DNA of 64,000 nucleotides from Sva-07 sp942492715 (GCA_942492715.1 CALOFW010000026.1:113918-177917); one strand, 5' to 3'. Positions 10,702-23,034 are shown, counted from the stretch's first letter. Notes: generated from the sequence alone by a model not told the origin. Numbers and translations: made by a program.

Positions 10702-11640
10702 GTGGCCCACCTCACGCCGCAGGCCCACGCGGTCTTCGCACGCCAACATGGCGCTGCCTCGGTGCAACAGTTGCTCGATGCCGGAATGTCACACCGACAG
10801 CTCCGACACCTCCAGCAGTCGGGCGCCCTCGACTTGGTGCTTCGCGGTGCGTACCGAACACCGAGCGCCCCGCTCACCGAGCTGGGGCGCTGCGCTGCAG
10901 TGTGTCTCGCACGCGCCGACGTCGCCATCGCCGGTCCGACCGCCGGACGCCTGTGGGGTTTCCGGCGGCTCCCATCCGACCGTCGGATCCACGTGCTCGC
11001 GCCGCGGGCGAGCAATCCGGCGATCGCCAAGTGGGTCGTCGCCTACCACACCGACGCGCGCCATGAGCACGACGTCATCGAACGCGACGACGGCATCCGG
11101 GTCACGTCCCGAGCCCGCACGGCGTTCGATCTCGCACGTTGGCTCACTCCCGATGACCTCCTGTCGGTGATCGAGCAGGCGGCTCACGACGGAGGGCAGT
11201 CCAACGACGACTTCCTCGAGGTCGCTGCCGAGTGGCTGTCACCCCAACGACCCTGGGCTCGGGCGTTCCTCCGCGCGCTCGACCGTCGATTGCCGGGCGG
11301 AGCAGCCGAGTCGCACCCCGAGGTTCGTGTCGCCGACGCACTCCGGCGCGCTGGGGTTCGAGGCCTCGTTCGCCAACACCGCCTCCACCTCCCCGGCCAC
11401 GGCCAGGTCCGATTCGACCTCGCCGTCCCCGAGCTCCGGTGGGCCATCGAGATCGATCTCCACCCCACGCACCGCGAGACAGCCGGGATCGCCTCCGACG
11501 CCGCTCGCGACCGCGCCGCCGCCGCAACCAACTGGATCACGACCCGCATCACCAGGTCGCACTACGACGACCGATTCAACGAAACGATCGCCGGGATCGC
11601 CTCATTCCATGCGCAACTCCGGTCGCGCGCTGCAAGCTGA
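10702..11640 (+). CDS. AbiEi-like N-terminal domain fused to a DUF559/Vsr-like nuclease-fold domain
   Basis: A 312-residue protein resembling actinobacterial 'type IV toxin-antitoxin AbiEi family antitoxin domain' proteins. The N-terminal 70 residues form the helix-turn-helix (ASVQQLLDAGMSHRQLRHL, then LVLRGAYRT), followed by an AbiEi-like middle. The C-terminus looks like a DUF559 PD-(D/E)xK fold: VRFDLAVPELRWAIEIDLHP supplies the D...E-x-D acidic strand. No AbiEii-like toxin lies next to it, so it is probably a solitary regulator or nuclease rather than half of a pair. The start at GTG 10702 is set by AGGAGG; a longer ATG start at 10684 is possible. The gene is bracketed on both sides by doublets of the 44-bp palindrome in opposite orientation, and its stop codon abuts copy R3. 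Confidence 0.75.
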   Translation: MAHLTPQAHAVFARQHGAASVQQLLDAGMSHRQLRHLQQSGALDLVLRGAYRTPSAPLTELGRCAAVCLARADVAIAGPTAGRLWGFRRLPSDRRIHVLAPRASNPAIAKWVVAYHTDARHEHDVIERDDGIRVTSRARTAFDLARWLTPDDLLSVIEQAAHDGGQSNDDFLEVAAEWLSPQRPWARAFLRALDRRLPGGAAESHPEVRVADALRRAGVRGLVRQHRLHLPGHGQVRFDLAVPELRWAIEIDLHPTHRETAGIASDAARDRAAAATNWITTRITRSHYDDRFNETIAGIASFHAQLRSRAAS

Positions 11641-11679
11641 TGAGCGAACAGCCGACATGTGGGCGCTTGGCTCATCGCT
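11639..11679. repeat. 44-bp palindromic repeat, copy R3
   Basis: GATGAGCGAA to GCTCATCGCT with an ACATGT centre. It begins inside the stop codon of the AbiEi-like gene and is slightly altered at its left edge. Orientation is opposite to R1/R2. Confidence 0.88.
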
Positions 11680-11696
11680 CGCGGGGACTCGCCGGC

Positions 11697-11740
11697 AGCG
11701 ATGAGCGAACAGCCGACATGTGGGCGCTTGGCTCATCGCT
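11697..11740. repeat. 44-bp palindromic repeat, copy R4
   Basis: The same centre as R3, 61 bases downstream of it. It lies between the convergent AbiEi-like gene and the MFS transporter gene. Its reverse complement matches R1/R2 at most positions. Confidence 0.9.
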
Positions 11741-11748
11741 TGCGGGTG

Positions 11749-13014
11749 TCAGGTTACGGGGCGGGGTGTGCCTGTGGTGGCGGCGGTGTACCAGGCGAGG
11801 ACGAGGAGAGCTCCGGCCAGCACGGTGGCACCATCGGCGAGGAGGTGGAAGCCGAAGGCATCCTTCACCAGACCCGAACCGAGTGCCGCAGCGGCACCGC
11901 ACAGGCTGAGCGTCAGGTCACCGGTGCCTTGCACCTCGACGCGCGATCGTTCGGGGACCGACGCGGTCAGGATCGTCGTCCCGCCGATCAGGCCGAAGCT
12001 CCACCCGAGCCCGAGGAAGAACAGCCCCGCGAACATCAACACGGGCACGTAGCCCGCCAGCACGGTGCTGATCGTGCCCACGCCGAGGATGACCGCACCG
12101 AACTGGATCGCCCGGACCGGGCCTGTGCGGTCGACGAACCGGCCGACCAGCGGCGACAAGCCGTACATCCCCACGATGTGCAGCGCGATCACGAACGCCG
12201 ACAGATCGGCATGACCGTGATCCTTCATGTGCGGTGGCGTCATGGTCATCACGCCGACCATGGCGGCCTGGGACGCCGCCATCGCGGCGAGGCCGAGCCG
12301 TGCGCCCGGCGACGCCCAGATCACCGACGCCGACGACCGCACGACCCGCAGCAGTCGCGTGCGCTCCGCATGCGGATCGATGCCGCCGATCACCTCCAGC
12401 GGGTCGGGTCGGAGCCGGATCCACACGACCGACGCGGCGACGAGGAAGAAGAGCGCAGCGAACAGGAAGGGGCCGACCAGCTCGTCGAGCCCGACGCTGC
12501 CGGCCAACGCCTTCTCGAACGGCGTGAGCAGCGGGCCGAGAACCGCACCCAGCGTGCCCACCCACACGATCGCCGCGATCGAGGTCCCCTGCTTGTCGGG
12601 TTCGGCGAGGTCGGCGGCGACGTAGCGTTGCTGCAGCGTGGCGGCCTGGCCGGCACCGAACGCCACCATCCCGGCGACGAAGAGGGGGAACCACCGCAGC
12701 TGCCCGCCGGTGGCTGCGATCGCTGCGCCGGCCGCGCCGATGAGCAGCGCCCGGGTGAGCCCGATGCGACGTCCCCGACGTCGCATGAAGGCGGCCAGCG
12801 GAATCGCCGTGAACGCTGCGCCAACGGTGAACGATGCACTGCCCATCCCGGCGAGGCGATCGGATCCGAGCAGGTCGCTGGCCAGGAGTGAGACCACGGC
12901 GACCATCCCCGCCACCGCCGCCTGGCCCGGCACCTGCGAGAACCGCAACGAGCGAAGCGTCCGGCGCTGGAGTTCCTCCCGGTCGACGCCGGTGTCAGCC
13001 AACGCGTCGACCAT
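11749..13014 (-). CDS. Major facilitator superfamily transporter
   Basis: A 421-residue inner-membrane carrier with about twelve hydrophobic segments and a short acidic N-terminus. The loop between segments 2 and 3 has the MFS-type basic signature (AAFMRRRGRRIGLTRALLIG), and a matching region occurs in the second half (LVGRFVDRTGPVRAIQFG). The substrate cannot be read from sequence; the family includes drug and metabolite exporters. Start ATG 13014 has no Shine-Dalgarno; CAGACT six bases upstream is one mismatch from the local TANNNT box. The gene stands alone between palindrome copies R4 and R5. Confidence 0.85.
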   Translation of the reverse strand: MVDALADTGVDREELQRRTLRSLRFSQVPGQAAVAGMVAVVSLLASDLLGSDRLAGMGSASFTVGAAFTAIPLAAFMRRRGRRIGLTRALLIGAAGAAIAATGGQLRWFPLFVAGMVAFGAGQAATLQQRYVAADLAEPDKQGTSIAAIVWVGTLGAVLGPLLTPFEKALAGSVGLDELVGPFLFAALFFLVAASVVWIRLRPDPLEVIGGIDPHAERTRLLRVVRSSASVIWASPGARLGLAAMAASQAAMVGVMTMTPPHMKDHGHADLSAFVIALHIVGMYGLSPLVGRFVDRTGPVRAIQFGAVILGVGTISTVLAGYVPVLMFAGLFFLGLGWSFGLIGGTTILTASVPERSRVEVQGTGDLTLSLCGAAAALGSGLVKDAFGFHLLADGATVLAGALLVLAWYTAATTGTPRPVT

Positions 13015-13060
13015 CAGGGCAGTCTGCCACCTGGACCGGCCCCGACGACCAGCCCGTCAC

Positions 13061-13104
13061 ACCGATGAGCGCGATCCCGCGATGCGGGGAGTTCGCTCAT
13101 CGCT
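13061..13104. repeat. 44-bp palindromic repeat, copy R5
   Basis: CGATGAGC and GCTCATCGCT arms with a perfect inner stem CCCGC-GAT-GCGGG. It lies between uvrA (stop) and the MFS gene (start), both on the minus strand. Orientation as R1. Confidence 0.88.
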
Positions 13105-13122
13105 CGGGCGAGCGGTGCGCGC

Positions 13123-16053
<2,931 letters not shown>

Positions 16054-16098
16054 CAGCGCCCGATCCTATCGCCGAACATGTGTTCCGCAGGACCGTGC

Positions 16099-17916
16099 TC
16101 AGCGCTGTCGACGAACCCGTTCGCCCCGGCGCAGCGACGGGCGGCGGCGGGCGTGTGGGAACTCGGCGGAGAACCGAGCTTCGGCCACGTCGGTGCCCAC
16201 GAGGACGAGTTCACCGCTCGAAGGGAGCGGAGCATCCGGATCAGGATTGCCCTCGAGCACCCCGTTTCGCTCGACCGCGACGACGTTGCACGACGTGCGC
16301 CGATGCACGTGGGCCGCGGCCAACGTGGTCCCCGCGAGCTCCTTGGGGATCGGCGTGCGGAACACGTTGAGTCCCTGGGCCACCAGGACGGTCTCGTCGC
16401 CGCGCAGATGGTTCCAGATCGCGGCAGAGCCGGTGCCTGCGTACGACAGGACGGCATCGGCTCCGGCCCGGTAGAGCGTCGAGACGTTCCGATCGAGCTT
16501 CGAACGCGACACGATCCGGGCGTCGGGTCGCAACCCCCTGCAGTACCGGGTGAGATACACGTTGACGTTGTCGTCGTGGGTCGTGATCAGAATCGCTCCC
16601 GCTTCGTCGATTCCGGCAGCCTCCAGCACCGAGCGATCAGCGGCGTCACCGATCACATAGCTCGCGCCATCACGCTGGCGCTCGGGGAGCTGTTCGACGA
16701 TCACGAACTCGATGCCTTGGGCAGCGAATGCGGCGCCGACGGCGCGGCCCACCCGACCACCGCCGATGATCACCGCGCGGTTCGGTGCTGTCGAGTTCGA
16801 CGAGTAACAGGCGTCGTAGGCCGCGAGCTGATCCGCGGTACCGGCCAGGATCAGCATCGACGAGTCCGTCAGCACGGTGTCGGCGGTGGCGATCGAGAAG
16901 TCACCACGCCGCCACACTCCGATGATGCTCACGCCGAGCCGCTTGCGCAGCTGCGCTTCAGCCAGCGTCTTGCCCAGCAGATCGGTGCCCATCGGGCTCG
17001 CCTCGGCGATCTGCAGACCGGCGAACTCGCCGATCACATGGCTGTGGCCCGACAGCCCGAACGTACGAGCGGCCATCGACGAGCCGAGGATCTCGCCGAG
17101 CTGGACGATGTGGTCGGCGCCCGCGATCTCGAGGATGTCGACCGACGCCGGCGAGTTGGCGCTCGCGACGATCTCGACGTCCGGGGCGATCTCTCGGACA
17201 GTGAACGCGATGTTGGTGTTGATCTGGTCGGACTGGGTGGCGATCACGAGCGCCGCTTGTTCGACGCGGGCGTTGCGGTAGGTGGCGGGATCGTCGAGCG
17301 CGCCGACCATCACATTGCGGCCCTCGTCGTGGATCAGGCCGGCCTCTGCGACGTCGTCCACGATCAGCACGTAGGGCACCTCGGCCTGATCGGCCCGCTC
17401 GATGATCGCCGCCTCGACCGGCCCCAGCTGGGTGAGCAGCAGATGCCCGGACGTCGACTCGGGCAACACCCGGGGCGCCCGCCGCCGCTCGCGTTCGGTC
17501 ATCCACGGCATGAACACGAACTGGATGAACACGAACGGCAACATCACCAGGAGGAACGTCGATCCGGCGAGCAGCACGACGACCGAGAAGATGCGCCCGG
17601 CATCGGACTCGAACGTGATGTCGCCGAACCCCAGGGTGGTCATCGTCGTGAGCGTCCAGTACACGCTCGTCGGCCACGAGTACTCCCGGTCCTCGTACTC
17701 CATCAACGTGTGGAAGATCGTGCTGAACACCGCGACCATCACGACGAACACCACGGCCAGCACCAAGAAGGTCTTCTGACGGCGGCGGCGCTCGGCCTGC
17801 TCCGCCGCACGCTGGGCCCGTTCGTAGTGCTGCAGCGACCGGCCGCGGTCGTCGGGCTCCCCGACCCGAACGCGCTGGGTGACCTGGGCGATCGTCGCCC
17901 CCAACGATTTCAGCAC
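16099..17916 (-). CDS. TrkA-type two-pore-helix potassium channel with two RCK domains
   Basis: A 605-residue membrane protein, probably a nucleotide-gated K+ channel. A charged N-terminal helix (to residue 49) precedes two transmembrane helices that flank the selectivity filter TTLGFGD (93-99). Two Rossmann-type RCK/TrkA-N domains follow; the second opens with the clear nucleotide-binding motif RAVIIGGGRVGRAVG near 373, and a TrkA-C domain ends the protein. The start is GTG at 17916 with a GGAA just before it. It is divergent from the histidine kinase gene (105 bases) and upstream of uvrA on the same strand. Confidence 0.9.
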   Translation of the reverse strand: MLKSLGATIAQVTQRVRVGEPDDRGRSLQHYERAQRAAEQAERRRRQKTFLVLAVVFVVMVAVFSTIFHTLMEYEDREYSWPTSVYWTLTTMTTLGFGDITFESDAGRIFSVVVLLAGSTFLLVMLPFVFIQFVFMPWMTERERRRAPRVLPESTSGHLLLTQLGPVEAAIIERADQAEVPYVLIVDDVAEAGLIHDEGRNVMVGALDDPATYRNARVEQAALVIATQSDQINTNIAFTVREIAPDVEIVASANSPASVDILEIAGADHIVQLGEILGSSMAARTFGLSGHSHVIGEFAGLQIAEASPMGTDLLGKTLAEAQLRKRLGVSIIGVWRRGDFSIATADTVLTDSSMLILAGTADQLAAYDACYSSNSTAPNRAVIIGGGRVGRAVGAAFAAQGIEFVIVEQLPERQRDGASYVIGDAADRSVLEAAGIDEAGAILITTHDDNVNVYLTRYCRGLRPDARIVSRSKLDRNVSTLYRAGADAVLSYAGTGSAAIWNHLRGDETVLVAQGLNVFRTPIPKELAGTTLAAAHVHRRTSCNVVAVERNGVLEGNPDPDAPLPSSGELVLVGTDVAEARFSAEFPHARRRPSLRRGERVRRQR

Positions 17917-18021
17917 TTCCAGCTCACCGCCTCGATGATGTCACAGGCCCGATCGGGCCGACAGGTCCGGCTCGCGCCCAGCGTCCCCCGCCGCAGGCGC
18001 TCGCTCTGACACAGTCGTGCT

Positions 18022-19158
18022 GTGCCGGAGCATACGACGACGGTCTTCCCGACAGCGATCACCGTCGCCCGGGCGCTCGTCGTGGCGCGCTGGCTCACCC
18101 TCCTCTGGATGATCGGCGTGGTCGTCGTGTCATCCGAACGAGAGGCGATCGAGCACCCACTCGCTGCGTGGATGTGTGTCGCCGGGGTCGCCGCCGTGTC
18201 CGGCTGGACGACCTGGGCGGTGCGAACCGAGCCGGCACGACTCTTCCGCACCGGGTTCCTCGTCGTCGAAGCGGCACTGGCGATCGGTTTGAGCATCGTC
18301 GACGGGTGGGTGTTCGAGCCGGGCCACGTCTTCGAGGTGTCGCAGAGCCTGGCGACGCAGTATCCGCTCATCGCCGTCGTCTCGATCGGGCTCGCCCGCG
18401 GGCCGATCGTCGCCGGAGCGGTCGGCCTGACGATCGGGCCGGCCGAATGGCTCGGCGCGGTGCTCAACGAGTTCGATGCCTGGAGTGCGCGACACGTGAT
18501 CTCGATCGTCGCGACGTCGCTGTTCTACGCAGCGGTCGGCGCCGTGTTCGGATGGCAGGCACAACTGCTGCGTCGCGCCGAGGCCGACATCGCCGACCGT
18601 CGCGCCCGCGACGACGTGGCCCGGATGCTCCACGACACCGTGCTGCAGACCCTCGCCCTCGTCGAGCGGCGGACCGCAGACTCCGATCCGGACCTCGCTC
18701 GCACCGCTCGCGACGCCGATCGCGAACTGCGGCGGTTCATCTTCGGCGTGGCGACTCGATCGGACGAGTCGCTCGAGCAGAAGGTGCGGACGGCGGTCGA
18801 CCGGGCAGCGAAGCATCACGATCCGGCACACGTGACGATCTCGGTCGGGGTGCTCGACAACGACCACCATGCGCCAGCGACCGTGCAGGATGCGGTTGCC
18901 GGGGCGATCGGCGAAGCGGTCGCCAACGCACTCGAGCATGCCGGTGCGGCTCACATCGTGGTGTTCGTCGACGTCGACGACGACGGAACGGTCTTCGCAT
19001 CGATTCGCGACGACGGCAGCGGCTTCGACGTCGACGCTCGCCGCAGCGGTCACGGCGTGGACGATTCGATCGTCGGACGGATCCGAGACGTCGGCGGCCG
19101 ATCCGAGATCGTCAGTTCACCGGGCGCCGGCACCGAGGTGCGAGTGTGGTCGACATGA
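18022..19158 (+). CDS. Membrane-bound sensor histidine kinase (HisKA_3/NarL-partner type)
   Basis: A 378-residue two-component sensor. About five hydrophobic segments fill residues 10-180. The dimerisation and phosphoacceptor region contains ARMLHDTVLQTL, with the predicted phospho-His at 204, typical of the DesK/NarX class. The HATPase domain has N-box EAVANALEHA and G-boxes DDGSGFD and SSPGAGTEVRV. The start is GTG. Its stop overlaps the response regulator start in an ATGA, so the two are translationally coupled and almost certainly partners. The signal sensed is unknown. Confidence 0.9.
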   Translation: MPEHTTTVFPTAITVARALVVARWLTLLWMIGVVVVSSEREAIEHPLAAWMCVAGVAAVSGWTTWAVRTEPARLFRTGFLVVEAALAIGLSIVDGWVFEPGHVFEVSQSLATQYPLIAVVSIGLARGPIVAGAVGLTIGPAEWLGAVLNEFDAWSARHVISIVATSLFYAAVGAVFGWQAQLLRRAEADIADRRARDDVARMLHDTVLQTLALVERRTADSDPDLARTARDADRELRRFIFGVATRSDESLEQKVRTAVDRAAKHHDPAHVTISVGVLDNDHHAPATVQDAVAGAIGEAVANALEHAGAAHIVVFVDVDDDGTVFASIRDDGSGFDVDARRSGHGVDDSIVGRIRDVGGRSEIVSSPGAGTEVRVWST

Positions 19159-19778
19159 CGACGCCGATCCGGATCGTGCTCGCCGACGACCACGAGCTGA
19201 TGCGCGCCGGAGTGCGCGGCGAGCTGGGACCGGACTTCGAGGTCGTCGGCGAGGCGGACGACGCCGAGGGAGCGATCGATGTGATCCGGGCTCGTCAGCC
19301 CGACCTGGTCGTGTCCGACCTGCACATGCCACGAGGAGGCGGGCTGGCCGTCGTCGAGGCGTGTGCGACGATCTGCCCGATCGTGATCCTCACCGTGAGC
19401 GAAGCCGAGCGCGACCTGCTCGACGCCGTCGCCGCGGGAGCAGCCGGCTACCTCGTCAAGACCGCGCCGATCGACGAGATCCGTTCGGCGCTGATCGCGG
19501 CGGCGGCCGGTGAGCCGGTGTTCTCCCCGTCGCTCGCCGCACTCGTGCTCGGTGAGTTCCGGCGCCTCGCGAAGTCCGCCGACACCAACCCGCTCACCGA
19601 GCGCGAGCGCCAGGTGCTCCAACTCGTCGCCCGCGGCCACACGTACAAGGAGATCGGCGCCGAACTCGACATCTCGCCGAAGACCGCCGAGAACCACGTG
19701 CGCAACATCCTCGGCAAGCTGCACCTGTCACGCCGCAGCGACCTGGTGCGCTACGCCGTCGAGCACGGGCTCGACTGA
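19155..19778 (+). CDS. NarL/FixJ-family response regulator
   Basis: A 207-residue transcription factor controlled by the overlapping histidine kinase. The receiver domain (1-120) has the acidic pair ADDHE at 10-14, the phospho-acceptor Asp55 in VVSDLHMP and Lys in GYLVKTAP. The LuxR-type DNA-binding domain (about 145-207) contains LTERERQVLQLVARG and the recognition helix region SPKTAENHVRNILGKL. The last 28 bases overlap the 3' end of the convergent small membrane protein gene. Confidence 0.95.
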   Translation: MTTPIRIVLADDHELMRAGVRGELGPDFEVVGEADDAEGAIDVIRARQPDLVVSDLHMPRGGGLAVVEACATICPIVILTVSEAERDLLDAVAAGAAGYLVKTAPIDEIRSALIAAAAGEPVFSPSLAALVLGEFRRLAKSADTNPLTERERQVLQLVARGHTYKEIGAELDISPKTAENHVRNILGKLHLSRRSDLVRYAVEHGLD

Positions 19779-20173
19779 CCGGCCCGGTACCGCTTCGTCA
19801 CCGACCGTTGCCAGATCGCGACCGGGACCGCGAGGATCGCCACCAGCCCGGCGATCGCAGCACCGACATCGGAGACGCCGGTCGCAACCGACCAGACCAG
19901 TGCGATCCCGGCGACCGCGACGAGACCGCCCGCGGTTCGGCGCTTCGCCGGACCCCATCCGCGACGCTCCAGGACGGCCGAGACGGTGGCGGCCCACGCC
20001 AGCGCCACCACGGTCGCCACCAGCACGAAGACCGCCAGGGCAGCGAGCAACATCAGCACCAGGCCCGTGCAGTCGGTCTCCTCGCAGATCGCTCCGGCGA
20101 TCATCGTGGGCCACCCGGTCGGTTCGTTCGTTCCATGTGATCGATCATCGAGATCGGGACCATCCGTGTCCAT
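19751..20173 (-). CDS. Small membrane protein with three to four hydrophobic segments, unknown function
   Basis: A 140-residue protein I do not recognise. A polar, Asp-rich N-terminus of about 20 residues contains a Cys pair (ICEETDCTG). Hydrophobic segments follow (VLMLLAALAVFVLVATVVALAW and two more around 95-125), with a basic loop ERRGWGPAKRRT between them. Start ATG 20173 is chosen because GGGGGAT lies 8 bases upstream; a longer frame to 20218 lacks a site. Its 3' end overlaps the response regulator gene tail to tail. Confidence 0.6.
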   Translation of the reverse strand: MDTDGPDLDDRSHGTNEPTGWPTMIAGAICEETDCTGLVLMLLAALAVFVLVATVVALAWAATVSAVLERRGWGPAKRRTAGGLVAVAGIALVWSVATGVSDVGAAIAGLVAILAVPVAIWQRSVTKRYRAGQSSPCSTA

Positions 20174-20277
20174 CAGGTCAATCCCCCATCGATGCCTGGG
20201 GGTTCCCGGGCACCCCACGCCGTCGTAGGGGATTGCCCCGATGGTGCTCGACGTCGCCGGCCTTCAGGATCGGTCAC

Positions 20278-22812
20278 ATGGAGAACGCACCGTTTCCCCC
20301 ACCCACGTGGCCCGCTCCCCCGGCCGCACCCTCGCCGACCGGTCGCTCCCCTGAGCCCGATCAGCCCGTGCGTTCGTGGCGGCCTCCACCGCTCAGCGCA
20401 GCCGGCTGGCTGGCGACCGTGGGCGCCTCGCTGTTGCTCGTGGCATCGATCATCGTCGTGGCAGGCAACTGGCAGTCGATCGATCCCGAGGTTCGCTTCG
20501 CCGGTCTGGTGTCGGCGCTCGTCGCCATCTACTCCGCCGCCGAGGCAGGGCGCCGTCGCCTCCCGTCGACATCACGTGCGCTGGCCACCTTGGCTGCCGC
20601 GCTGACCGCGCCGGTCGGCATCGCCGCGGCGGCCACGCTCGGCGAGCCCTGGCCGGTCTGCACGCTCGTCGGCGGCGTTGCCGCCCTCGTCGCCACCGAG
20701 ATGCAGTCGCGCCGGTGGGACGTCACCGTGCTGAAGGCGTCGACCGTCGTCGCATTCGGGCTCGCCGCCGTCGGTGGGTCCGCACTCACCTCGATCCCGG
20801 TGACGATCATCGCGGCCGCCGGGGCCGTGGGCGCACTGCTCCTCGGATCGACCCGACGGACCGTGACCCTCTCGGTCGCCGTGGGTCTCGGCCCGGTCGC
20901 CGTCTGGCTGGCAGCGCTCGGCTTCGGTCCCGGCACGATCGCCCGGCTGGGCATGACCGGCGACGACCTCGTCTGGTCGGCGCCCGTGTCGTGCACGATC
21001 GCGGCGGCCGTCCTCGCAGTCGTCGCCACCCGTCGGACCAACCTTCCGCTGGCGGTCGTCGCGTTGGCGACCCTCGCCTCCGGGGTGCTGACCTCGCTCG
21101 TCGTCGGTGACGCCGGGACGTACGTCTGGTGGTCGATCCCCGCAGTTCTGCTGCTCGCCGCCGAGGCGGCCGGTGCGACGTCGACCGACTCGATCTGGCG
21201 TCGCATGGCGCGCAGGTCGGCCCCGGTCGTTGCCGTCGGCCTCGGGACCACCGCGCTCCTCGTGCCGTACGGTGTGCTCTGGACCCGCTGGCTGTTCGGC
21301 GCAGGCCTCGACGACGCGGGCGCGGCGGTTCCGGCAGTCCTCACCTGCCTGGGCCTGCTCGGTTCGGCGTTCGGGTCGGCCCGCCGAGTCGATGACGACC
21401 GGTGGCGCACGGCGGCGTCGCTGGCAGCCGCCGCCGCCGGGTTCGGCGCTCTCGTCGTGGGCGGCGCACCCTTGGCGATCGCGTCACTGGCAGCGGTCGC
21501 TGCGTGGATCGCCATCAGCGTCGCAACCCCCTGGCGGTCATGGGATGTGACCACGGCCGTCGTCGCATCGTGGGTCGTGTTCGCCCAACTGGTCGACTCG
21601 ACGTTCCCGGGCTGGGCACGGCTGGTCATCGTCGTCGCCACCGGCGTCGCCTGGGCGATCAGTGTGTCGACGGTGCGCCGCAACGACGAAGGCTTCCGGT
21701 TGATCTTCGGGGCGAGCCTCGTCGGCATCGCTTCGGCACTCGTGGTCACCGACGGAGCGCTGGAGGTTGGCACGCTCGTGTTCGCGGCGCTGATCGCACT
21801 CGGGGTCACACTGCAGCCCGACCGGTCGCTGTGGCCGCTCGCGACGGTGAGCATCGTCGGCCTCCTGACCATCGACGATGCCCCCACCGAGTGGGCAACC
21901 GTGGCGCTCGTGGGGGTGGCCGCAGCGGCATTCGCGGGATCGAGTCGGAGCGTCACAGACGTTCGGACGCATGTTGCCGCAGCGCTCTGCACGGTCACCG
22001 GTGCCCTGGCTCTCGCCACCGCCGGCGTCGATCCCGGTACGGCGACGATGGCCGGCGTCGCAGTGGGAACGGCCCTCAGCGGCATCGCGCTGCTCGACCG
22101 CCGACTGCTTCCGCTCCTGACTGCGGGCACAACGGCAACCTCACTCGCCGTGCTGGCGGGCGCCGCTGCCAGCCCGGTGTTCGCGTCGATCGCCGTGACG
22201 ATGCTCGGTGCCCAACTCGCGCTCGCAGGGGCCACATGGCGTGGATCGGTCGCTGCGCTTCCCGGGTCGATCGTGTCGGTGATCGGGCTGGTGAGCATGT
22301 GGTGGACGACCGGCACGAATGCCTGGGCCATCGCTGCGATCGCGCCGTACGGAGCGACGGGCGTCGACCTCGCCGTCGGCGTGCTCTCGGCAGCCCTGTT
22401 GACCGCCGGATGGGCTGTGCGACGTGCACAGCCGGTGTCCACCTGGCTCGCCTACGGGCCAGGGCTCGCGCTCGTCGGCACGTGGTTGCTCGCCTCACAA
22501 CTCGAGCCGGGCACCGACTGGGCGACCCTCGGAGCGCTCGCCATCGGCGTCGTGTCGATCGGCATCGGGGGGTGGCGTCGTCTCGGCGCGCCGCTCGTGG
22601 CCGGCACGATCATGGTCGCCGGCACCGTGCTGCTGTCCGCCGGTGCCCGCCTCGCCGCTGCACCCACGTGGGCTTGGATCGCGCTCGGCGGCACCGGGCT
22701 ACTGGTGCTCGCTGCTCTCGTCGAGCGCTCGGAGCATCCACTGTTCCCCGTCGGTCGTCGGGCAGAGGAACAGACGTCGCTGGTCGAGCAGTTCTGCAGG
22801 ACCTTCCGCTGA
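20278..22812 (+). CDS. Large polytopic membrane protein (SCO7613/DUF2157-like)
   Basis: An 844-residue integral membrane protein with a proline-rich N-terminal 40 residues and then some twenty or more hydrophobic segments. The first membrane block (GWLATVGASLLLVASIIVVAGNW) resembles the start of DUF2157 and SCO7613 C-terminal membrane proteins of actinobacteria. No catalytic motif is visible and the function is unknown. ATG 20278 has AGGAT about 8 bases upstream. The frame is uninterrupted over 2.5 kb with consistently high third-position GC, so it is a real gene. Confidence 0.75.
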   Translation: MENAPFPPPTWPAPPAAPSPTGRSPEPDQPVRSWRPPPLSAAGWLATVGASLLLVASIIVVAGNWQSIDPEVRFAGLVSALVAIYSAAEAGRRRLPSTSRALATLAAALTAPVGIAAAATLGEPWPVCTLVGGVAALVATEMQSRRWDVTVLKASTVVAFGLAAVGGSALTSIPVTIIAAAGAVGALLLGSTRRTVTLSVAVGLGPVAVWLAALGFGPGTIARLGMTGDDLVWSAPVSCTIAAAVLAVVATRRTNLPLAVVALATLASGVLTSLVVGDAGTYVWWSIPAVLLLAAEAAGATSTDSIWRRMARRSAPVVAVGLGTTALLVPYGVLWTRWLFGAGLDDAGAAVPAVLTCLGLLGSAFGSARRVDDDRWRTAASLAAAAAGFGALVVGGAPLAIASLAAVAAWIAISVATPWRSWDVTTAVVASWVVFAQLVDSTFPGWARLVIVVATGVAWAISVSTVRRNDEGFRLIFGASLVGIASALVVTDGALEVGTLVFAALIALGVTLQPDRSLWPLATVSIVGLLTIDDAPTEWATVALVGVAAAAFAGSSRSVTDVRTHVAAALCTVTGALALATAGVDPGTATMAGVAVGTALSGIALLDRRLLPLLTAGTTATSLAVLAGAAASPVFASIAVTMLGAQLALAGATWRGSVAALPGSIVSVIGLVSMWWTTGTNAWAIAAIAPYGATGVDLAVGVLSAALLTAGWAVRRAQPVSTWLAYGPGLALVGTWLLASQLEPGTDWATLGALAIGVVSIGIGGWRRLGAPLVAGTIMVAGTVLLSAGARLAAAPTWAWIALGGTGLLVLAALVERSEHPLFPVGRRAEEQTSLVEQFCRTFR

Positions 22813-22832
22813 CTGGTCGTAGCTGCGGCGGC

Positions 22833-23027
22833 TCAGAGCGTGAGAACGAGCAGGCCGAACACGGCAAGGATGCCGATCAGACCGATCGCGATCATCTTGC
22901 CGGTCGAGCCGAATTCGACCGCCTTGTGGGTCTCGTGCTCCCACTGCTCGTTGGCCGGCGAGCCGACCTTCGGGAGGTGTTTGGGCTTCTCGTGGCCCTT
23001 GCGAGGCTTGCTGGTGCTGCTTCCCAC
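22833..23027 (-). CDS. 64-residue single-pass membrane protein
   Basis: A small protein: a Lys/Gly/Pro-rich cytoplasmic part (SKPRKGHEKPKHLPKVG), a middle with NEQWEHETHKAVEFG, and one C-terminal transmembrane helix (MIAIGLIGILAVFGLLVLTL). GTG 23027 is chosen because a TAGTGT box lies exactly 7 bases upstream, overlapping the 3' end of uvrB, so it probably has its own leaderless transcript. Function unknown. Confidence 0.6.
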   Translation of the reverse strand: MGSSTSKPRKGHEKPKHLPKVGSPANEQWEHETHKAVEFGSTGKMIAIGLIGILAVFGLLVLTL

Positions 23028-23034
23028 GGCGATG

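Noticed and set aside
10702..11640. A complete AbiE-type toxin-antitoxin pair
   Set aside because: No AbiEii-like nucleotidyltransferase is adjacent; the nucleotidyltransferase at 48612 is AadA-like and 37 kb away.
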